A DNA stretch of 64,000 bases from Bin5 sp965242905 (GTDB lineage Bacteria > Chloroflexota > Anaerolineae > Caldilineales > Caldilineaceae), in contig CBDETM010000002.1 in the NCBI GenBank assembly GCA_965242905.1, positions 2,232,001 to 2,296,000 on the forward strand. Reading direction: 5' to 3'. Numbering within the stretch: the stretch's first letter is position 1; each line of letters opens with the position of its first letter. Position numbers and translations under genes: made by a program. This document shows, piece by piece, positions 59,862 through 64,000 of this stretch. Below the pieces are notes generated by a model that saw nothing but the letters and a program-made list of their open reading frames with translations, was not told where the DNA came from and made no database searches.

Positions 59862-60460
59862 AGCACGCCAGCCTCCAGAATAGTTCTGAGGCGACGCGAG
59901 GGCAGCACCTCAAGCGTGCGAGCCAGCGCAGCAGTGGTGACTTTCCGGTCCCGTAGCGCCTCGCGCAGGGCTTCCAGCGCGGCCTGCCTGCCGACAAGGC
60001 GCTCAAACCGGAAACAGTCTACCACAGTGCGGGCGGGCGACGTGATGCGAGCGGGTACACCCTCGAATTTTGTCTCCTGGATACCATAGGTCCAGGCGGC
60101 GCCGCTGAACCGGAGCAGACGAACGCCGACATTGGTCAACACAGGAGGCTTTGCCTTATGCGGAATGGCGATCCAGACCTGATGCGGGAGTTGTGTGCCG
60201 ATCCCATGTACCTGGAGCGCCGAAAGGAGGCAGACGATCGCGTTGGGAACGCGGGCGCAGACGGAGGCTATCGAATAGCGTTCCGTGGGCTCGGCGCCGG
60301 CAAGCCGGTAGAGACCCCAACCGACGCGCTCGACAGCTTCATCTGCCTCAAGCTGTCGCAGCCTGTGATAGGGGATCCCCAGCGACGCCAGTTGGCTCGG
60401 ACGGAAAAAGGCGCCGATACCGGCTTGGCGAAGGAGCTCTTCGTTTAGTTCGGCGGTCAT
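59858..60460 (-). CDS. AbiEi-type antitoxin/repressor
   Basis: 200 aa. N-terminal winged helix (FFRPSQLASLGIPYHRLRQL, ADEAVERVGWGLYRLA), then the AbiEi body: YSIASVCARVPNAIVCLLSALQVHGIGTQ, VWIAIPHKAKPP and RTVVDCFRFERLVGRQAALEALREAL. In the S. agalactiae system the homologue represses its own promoter by binding inverted repeats and blocks toxin action without direct contact. A perfect 14-bp palindrome at the -10 of its promoter fits that mode. Translationally coupled to the toxin. Confidence 0.93.
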   Translation of the reverse strand: MTAELNEELLRQAGIGAFFRPSQLASLGIPYHRLRQLEADEAVERVGWGLYRLAGAEPTERYSIASVCARVPNAIVCLLSALQVHGIGTQLPHQVWIAIPHKAKPPVLTNVGVRLLRFSGAAWTYGIQETKFEGVPARITSPARTVVDCFRFERLVGRQAALEALREALRDRKVTTAALARTLEVLPSRRLRTILEAGVL

Positions 60461-60491
60461 TGTGTCGCGGTCCTGTTGTTCCCGTGATGGC

Positions 60492-60530
60492 AGATGCCGG
60501 CATCTTACAGGGCCGCAGTTTCCTTGTCAA
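60492..60530 (-). promoter_or_regulatory. abiE promoter overlapped by a palindromic operator
   Basis: Minus strand: TTGACA (60530-60525), 17 bp, TAAGAT (60507-60502). The perfect palindrome AGATGCCGGCATCT (60492-60505) covers the end of the -10 and the likely start. Confidence 0.85.
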
Positions 60531-60534
60531 TTTT

Positions 60535-60570
60535 AGTCGGCAATCCAGATCAATCTGCCGACTTTTTTTG
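60535..60570 (+). terminator. Terminator hairpin between abiE and the ATPase
   Basis: AGTCGGCA (60535-60542) pairs with TGCCGACT (60556-60563), followed by TTTTTTG. On the plus strand this would stop or attenuate transcripts heading for the ATPase gene. Confidence 0.7.
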
Positions 60571-60603
60571 GAGTTGGACAGCAGATGGGGAGGTGAAAAC
60601 TTT

Positions 60604-60705
60604 CAATCAGCCGAGGTCCAAAGTTGCAATCAGCCGAAGCCAAAGGTTACAATCAGCCGATGCTCAAACTTTCAATCAGCCGTAACAGAAGGTTGCAATT
60701 GGCCG
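60604..60705 (+). repeat. Five 23-bp iterons directly before the ATPase start
   Basis: The core CAATCAGCCG starts at 60604, 60627, 60650, 60673 and 60696 (last copy CAATTGGCCG), exactly 23 bp apart. Most cores are preceded by AAAGTT/AAACTT-like bases. 23 is not a multiple of 3, so the array is not a coding repeat. The last copy ends at the base before the ATG. Confidence 0.92.
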
Positions 60706-62031
60706 ATGGCTGAAGATGTTCTTTACCCGCGTTTCATTGAACGGCGTCTAGCCGAGGCGCTGGAGGACTCTCCGGTCGTTCTTATCCAAGGTCCCCGGCA
60801 GTGCGGCAAGACCACCCTTGCCCAACTGGTCGGCACTTCAGAATACTCCTCCGAAGGGATCCGCTTATCAAGCCCTCGATCCGGCAGAGCCGACGACTAC
60901 ACTTACTTTTCCTTCGATAATGAGGTAATCCGCGCAGGCGCCGAGGCCGACCCGCTGGGATTTGTCGCCGATCTGCCCGATCGGGTTATCCTCGACGAAG
61001 TGCAACGGGTACCTGCACTCTTTGCCGCGCTGAAACTAGAAGTAGACCGCAGACGGTTGCCCGGACGATTCCTGCTGACGGGTTCCAGCAACGTGTTGCA
61101 GACACCTGCACTGTCGGACTCCCTGGCCGGGCGCATGGAAACGGTCAGATTGCATCCGTTGGCGCAGTGTGAGTTGCAGCGAGGGCCAGATTCATCATAC
61201 AACAGGGACTGGTCCCCAGGCTTTCTGGACGCCCTCTTCGGTCGCGGGTTCGAGAGTCGGCGCACGGAACGGCTGGGGAAAGAGTTGATGGAGAGGATCG
61301 TATCGGGAGGGTATCCGGCTGCTCTGATGCGGCCCGTAGGCAGGCGACGGGCCAATTGGTATCGCAACTATCTCAATGCCCAGATGGAGCGGGATATACC
61401 TGAGATTTCCCGCATCCGCTCTCTCGATGTGCTGCCGCGACTGTTGAGGCACTCAGCCGTGCAGACAGCCACTCTGTTTAACCTCGCCGAGTTGGCCGCC
61501 CCTTTCCAAGTCAGCCGGACCACGATACGGGATTACGTCACCCTGCTAGAGCGAGTGTTCTTGTTGGAGCAGCTACCACCCTGGCACAGTAATCGTCTGA
61601 AGCGGCTCATCAAGACTCCCAAACTCCACCTTGGTGATACTGGACTGGCCTGTGCCTTGCTTGGTGTAGATGCTGCCGATCTCATGGCAGATCGTATCTT
61701 ATTGGGGAAGTTGCTGGAGACATTTGCCTATCAGGAACTGCGGCGTCAAGCGAGTTGGCACGCTGACCCCGTCTCCTTTTACCACTTTCGGGACAGGGAT
61801 GGCGCCGAAGTGGACATTGTCCTCGAACGAGGGACACGGGCACTGGCTGGTGTAGAGATCAAGGCCGGCGCAACCGTGACCACAGCCGATTTCCGCGCCC
61901 TGCGCAAACTCAAGGCAGCCGCAGGCAATCGTTTCTCGGGTGGAGTGGTGCTGTACGATGGCGAAACGAGCGTTCGCTTCGACGATGGTCTTTACGCGGT
62001 GCCGCTGCGCCTTCTCTGGGAGTTGCCTTAA
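60706..62031 (+). CDS. AAA-type ATPase with DUF4143 domain
   Basis: 441 aa from the ATG at 60706, where similarity starts (VLYPRFIERRLAEALEDSPV); the open frame further upstream runs through the iterons and abiEi antisense. Walker A GPRQCGKTT (29-37), Walker B/DExQ region DRVILDEVQRVPALF, sensor FLLTGSSNVLQTPAL, then the DUF4143 C-terminal half. Near the end DGAEVDIVLERG and GVEIKAGATVT give a PD-(D/E)XK-like Asp and E-x-K. These proteins are common in genomic islands; function is unproven. No SD is visible: the iterons occupy that site. Confidence 0.9.
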   Translation: MAEDVLYPRFIERRLAEALEDSPVVLIQGPRQCGKTTLAQLVGTSEYSSEGIRLSSPRSGRADDYTYFSFDNEVIRAGAEADPLGFVADLPDRVILDEVQRVPALFAALKLEVDRRRLPGRFLLTGSSNVLQTPALSDSLAGRMETVRLHPLAQCELQRGPDSSYNRDWSPGFLDALFGRGFESRRTERLGKELMERIVSGGYPAALMRPVGRRRANWYRNYLNAQMERDIPEISRIRSLDVLPRLLRHSAVQTATLFNLAELAAPFQVSRTTIRDYVTLLERVFLLEQLPPWHSNRLKRLIKTPKLHLGDTGLACALLGVDAADLMADRILLGKLLETFAYQELRRQASWHADPVSFYHFRDRDGAEVDIVLERGTRALAGVEIKAGATVTTADFRALRKLKAAAGNRFSGGVVLYDGETSVRFDDGLYAVPLRLLWELP

Positions 62032-62297
62032 GAGTTTCTCCGGCGGATACCGGAGTTGGGCCGGAGTACGAATACAGGTTGAGGCCAAGACTGGACCAAT
62101 CGCCTGCTGTTCAACAGTTTGCCATGCTTGACCAAAGTCGGACGCCTCGCGATATGGATATACCGGGATTCCGGCTGCATTCACTTGCAGGAGGGCTTCG
62201 AGGTTACTATGCCGATACGTTGTCGGGCAATTGGAGAGTAACCTTCCGTTTCGAGGATGGTCATGCCGTTGACGTTGATTACGTCGACTACCATTAA
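62027..62297 (+). pseudogene. higB: HigB-type toxin, frameshifted and N-terminally damaged
   Basis: The C-terminal part (from about 62079) reads DMDIPGFRLHSLAGG and SGNWRVTFRFEDGHAVDVDYVDYH, the conserved end of HigB/RelE-type mRNA interferases. The N-terminal part (LKSFSGG...WAGVRIQVEA) is in another phase and switches near 62090, and the expected FFETG segment is missing. It overlaps the stop of the ATPase gene and has no start codon with RBS. A short product from an ATG at 62127 or a TTG near 62079 would lack half of the fold. The antitoxin gene follows 9 bp later. Confidence 0.75.
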
Positions 62298-62306
62298 GGA
62301 GGAGAA

Positions 62307-62603
62307 ATGATGCCCATGCACAACCCTCCCCATCCGGGCGAGATCGTGAAGTGGGACTGCCTGGAACCGTTGGGGTTGACGGTAACGCGGGCGGCGCAAG
62401 GGCTGAGCGTAAGCCGACAAGCATTGTCAAGCTTGGTAAACGGGAATACCGACCTGTCTGTCGAGATGGCCTTGCGCTTATCCCAAGCATTTGGCTCTAC
62501 ACCGGAGACTTGGCTGGGTATGCAGACGGCCTATGATTTGTGGCAGGCCCGTGAACGAACTAAAGATATCAAGGTTGAAAGGTTCACCGCGACAAGCTCC
62601 TGA
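62307..62603 (+). CDS. higA: HigA-type antitoxin (XRE-family regulator)
   Basis: 98 aa; AAGGAGGAG before the first of several ATGs. Typical HigA: HNPPHPGEIVKWDCLEPLGL at the start, then HTH with VTRAAQGLSVSRQALSSLVN and the late PETWLGMQTAYDLWQA. It binds operator DNA in its promoter and neutralises HigB. The partner toxin just upstream is broken, so this antitoxin may now only regulate. Its last 73 bases overlap the convergent HicB-like gene. Confidence 0.93.
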   Translation: MMPMHNPPHPGEIVKWDCLEPLGLTVTRAAQGLSVSRQALSSLVNGNTDLSVEMALRLSQAFGSTPETWLGMQTAYDLWQARERTKDIKVERFTATSS

Positions 62604-62806
62604 CCGGTGGCCGGTTGACTGGGAGTGGGGATCTGACGTTGCGCGTGGACATATCCGGCCAAGGCTGTGGCGATGGCGTCTTCGGCCATAGTTAGCGCTT
62701 CGGTCCGGTTTTTGCCGCCCGTGATAGCTTCTGGGACATCGGGGAAAAGGGCGACCAGTCCTCCATCTTCGTCGGGGGTGAGTTCACACGGATAGGCGTA
62801 GATCAT
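62531..62806 (-). CDS. HicB-like antitoxin, C-terminally altered, without HicA
   Basis: 91 aa. The N-terminal HicB fold is clear: YAYPCELTPDEDGGLVALFP, DVPEAITGGKNRTEALTMAE and DAIATALAGYVHAQRQIP. The DNA-binding C-terminus that HicB needs for repression is not present: after ELVAVNLSTLISLVRSR the frame ends inside the 3' end of higA on the other strand. No hicA toxin lies on either side. It is probably an orphan whose 3' end was replaced when the higBA segment arrived. Confidence 0.75.
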   Translation of the reverse strand: MIYAYPCELTPDEDGGLVALFPDVPEAITGGKNRTEALTMAEDAIATALAGYVHAQRQIPTPSQPATGQELVAVNLSTLISLVRSRACHKS

Positions 62807-62917
62807 GGTGCCATTGTCGCGCTCAACTATGTAAGCGGCAAGAACTGATGGAAATAGAAGCCCTACCTTACAGTCCGATACTTTGATTTCGTGCCAGCAT
62901 CTTGCTAGAATCTCGTC

Positions 62918-63151
62918 ATGGCTAATCTACAGATCAGGAACATGCCGGATACACTGCATGACCGGCTACGCCGATACGCGCGGGAGAGCAACAGCACCAT
63001 GCGTGCGGTGGCGCTCAACGCGATAGAACGAGAGTTGGCACGCTGGGAGTGGCAGAAGCGTTTAGCTCAACGTCCCGAGACCGATCTTGGCGTAGATGCG
63101 GCCGCGCTGCTCATTGAAGAACGCTCACGCCGCGACAGCGAAATAGGATAA
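62918..63151 (+). CDS. FitA/VapB-like ribbon-helix-helix antitoxin (orphan)
   Basis: 77 aa. MANLQIRNMPDTLHDRLRRY then SNSTMRAVALNAIERELAR is the ribbon-helix-helix DNA-binding part of FitA-type antitoxins; the acidic C-terminus (LGVDAAALLIEERSRRDSE) resembles their toxin-binding tail. The PIN-domain toxin that should follow is absent: 18 bp later a convergent glycosyltransferase ends. An orphan antitoxin that may act as an antidote to a chromosomal VapC elsewhere. Confidence 0.82.
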   Translation: MANLQIRNMPDTLHDRLRRYARESNSTMRAVALNAIERELARWEWQKRLAQRPETDLGVDAAALLIEERSRRDSEIG

Positions 63152-63169
63152 CGCGTCCTACGGCGTGTC

Positions 63170-64000
63170 TCACTCCTCCGCGACCTCCCTGTCCAGAAGC
63201 TCCACAATCTCATCGACGATGTCATAGGCGGCGCGGGGGCGGGCCAGTGCGCGGGCGCGGGCGGACATCTGGGACAGTTGATTGCCGCCAGCCCAGTCGC
63301 TGACAGTGGCGGCGATGTCTTCGGGTGAATCGCGGTAGGCGCCGACGCCGTTCTGCACCACATACGACACGTTGCCCTCCTCCTGGCCGGGGATGAATCC
63401 GCTCAGGAGGATGGGGAGCCCGCAGATAAGCGCCTCGGCGATTGTGCCCGGCCCGGCCTTGGTGATCACGCAGTCGCTGGCGGCCATCCATTCCTGCATG
63501 TTGTCCACAAAGCCGCGCACCTGCACCGGAATCGGCCAATCTGACCGCTGTAAAGACTGGCGCAGGCGCTCGTTGCGGCCGCAGATGACGACCAGTTGCG
63601 CGTCCTTCCCCGTCGCGGCCAGACGGCGTGCTACCGCGTGCGCGGTCGCCGCGACCGGGCCCATGCCCTCACCGCCGCCGAGCAGCAGTACGGTAAACGC
63701 GGTGTCCATGAGCCCGAGCCGGGCGCGCGCCGTCTCTTTTTCCGGCAAGGCGCCGGCAAAGGGGGGCCGGACGGGCAGACCGAGCAAGCGGACCTGACCG
63801 GCGTGAAGGCCGTGGCGACGGGCTGTCGCGGCGGCGGGCTCGCTGGCGACAAAACAGCGCCCGGCCCGCGCATGAAACCAGCCGTGATGGAACGATGCCA
63901 GATCGGTGACGACTGTCATGAAGGGGATCGGGGCGCCCTCGTGCTCAAGCAGACGCAGGAAGATATGCTGCATGAACGGGTGTACGGAGATGATCAGATG
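63170..64000 (-). CDS. MGDG synthase/MurG-like glycosyltransferase (5' end outside the window)
   Basis: At least 276 aa; the frame runs off the right edge without a start (HLIISVHPFMQHIFLRLLEH). GT28-type GT-B fold: VVTDLASFHHGWFHARAGRC, a donor-domain LLLGGGEGMGPVA, QVRGFVDNMQEWMAASDCVI and TKAGPGTIAEALICGLPILL, followed by PGQEEGNVSYVVQNGVG. The last three are close to plant and bacterial monogalactosyldiacylglycerol synthases. It probably adds a hexose to diacylglycerol at the inner membrane face, making glycolipid. Confidence 0.88.
   Translation of the reverse strand, partial: HLIISVHPFMQHIFLRLLEHEGAPIPFMTVVTDLASFHHGWFHARAGRCFVASEPAAATARRHGLHAGQVRLLGLPVRPPFAGALPEKETARARLGLMDTAFTVLLLGGGEGMGPVAATAHAVARRLAATGKDAQLVVICGRNERLRQSLQRSDWPIPVQVRGFVDNMQEWMAASDCVITKAGPGTIAEALICGLPILLSGFIPGQEEGNVSYVVQNGVGAYRDSPEDIAATVSDWAGGNQLSQMSARARALARPRAAYDIVDEIVELLDREVAEE

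Noticed and set aside
60604..60705. 23-bp repeats as a CRISPR array
   Set aside because: The unit is only 23 bp including the conserved core, there is no room for spacers, and no cas gene is present. Iterons are the better description.

Overview
The window is GC-rich bacterial chromosome. Gene content suggests a heterotrophic, probably oligotrophic Chloroflexota, perhaps Caldilinea-like: Tat-type lipoprotein sugar-binding proteins (SRRxFLQ...AAC), a sulfatase, glycoside hydrolases, amidohydrolases and many intergenic repeats. The lineage is inferred; no rRNA is present. Promoters look sigma70-like (TTGACx, 16-17 bp, TANNAT).

Layout. 0.4-2.7 kb: an envelope-type module (two-TM zinc-ribbon protein, coiled-coil protein, SPFH protein with a C-terminal excisionase-like HTH). 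2.8-7.2 kb: a lower-GC island with an internally deleted insertion element and two paralogous PD-(D/E)XK proteins, one of which has lost its active site. 7.2-20.1 kb: a glycan-use region with two complete CUT1-type ABC sugar importers, a sulfatase, a GH2 enzyme and a GH43-like beta-propeller protein. 20.2-25.9 kb: tRNA-Lys, an HhH membrane protein, a RraA-like aldolase, two overlapping amidohydrolases and a SpoU-type rRNA methyltransferase. 26.1-27.8 kb: infC-rpmI-rplT, with an ATT start codon on infC, a leader and a strong promoter. 28.1-34.8 kb: two lipoproteins made only of tandem Cache repeats (five and two copies), with thrS and an M20 peptidase between them. 35.1-41.9 kb: tRNA-Val and a second catabolic block (2-hydroxyacid dehydrogenase, ThDP enzyme, Gfo/Idh/MocA oxidoreductase, sugar isomerase). 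42.6-48.7 kb: a MacB/FtsX-type ABC exporter with a MacA/HlyD adaptor and its own two-component system. 49.4-51.5 kb: carbamate kinase and a carbamoyltransferase. 51.7-58.8 kb: a FabF-like synthase, a sulfite-oxidase-like protein, then a tight set consisting of a GTP cyclohydrolase II-RibD reductase fusion, an MDR dehydrogenase, a PTPS/QueD homologue, a glycosyltransferase and a methyltransferase, which looks like a modified pteridine or flavin pathway. 58.9-63.2 kb: a defence/toxin-antitoxin island (AbiEi/AbiEii, DUF4143 ATPase, HigBA with a broken toxin, orphan HicB and orphan FitA-like antitoxin). The right edge cuts a glycosyltransferase.

Three signals run across the window. (i) A 20-bp motif near CCCCCATTTTGGGATGCACC sits just upstream of -35/-10 elements in front of at least four metabolic genes, suggesting one local regulon. 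(ii) Heptamer tandem repeats lie directly after stop codons at about ten places and twice supply the last codons and the stop. (iii) A short purine-rich GAGGAGAGAGTGAAG repeat occurs between genes and also in frame inside two enzymes.
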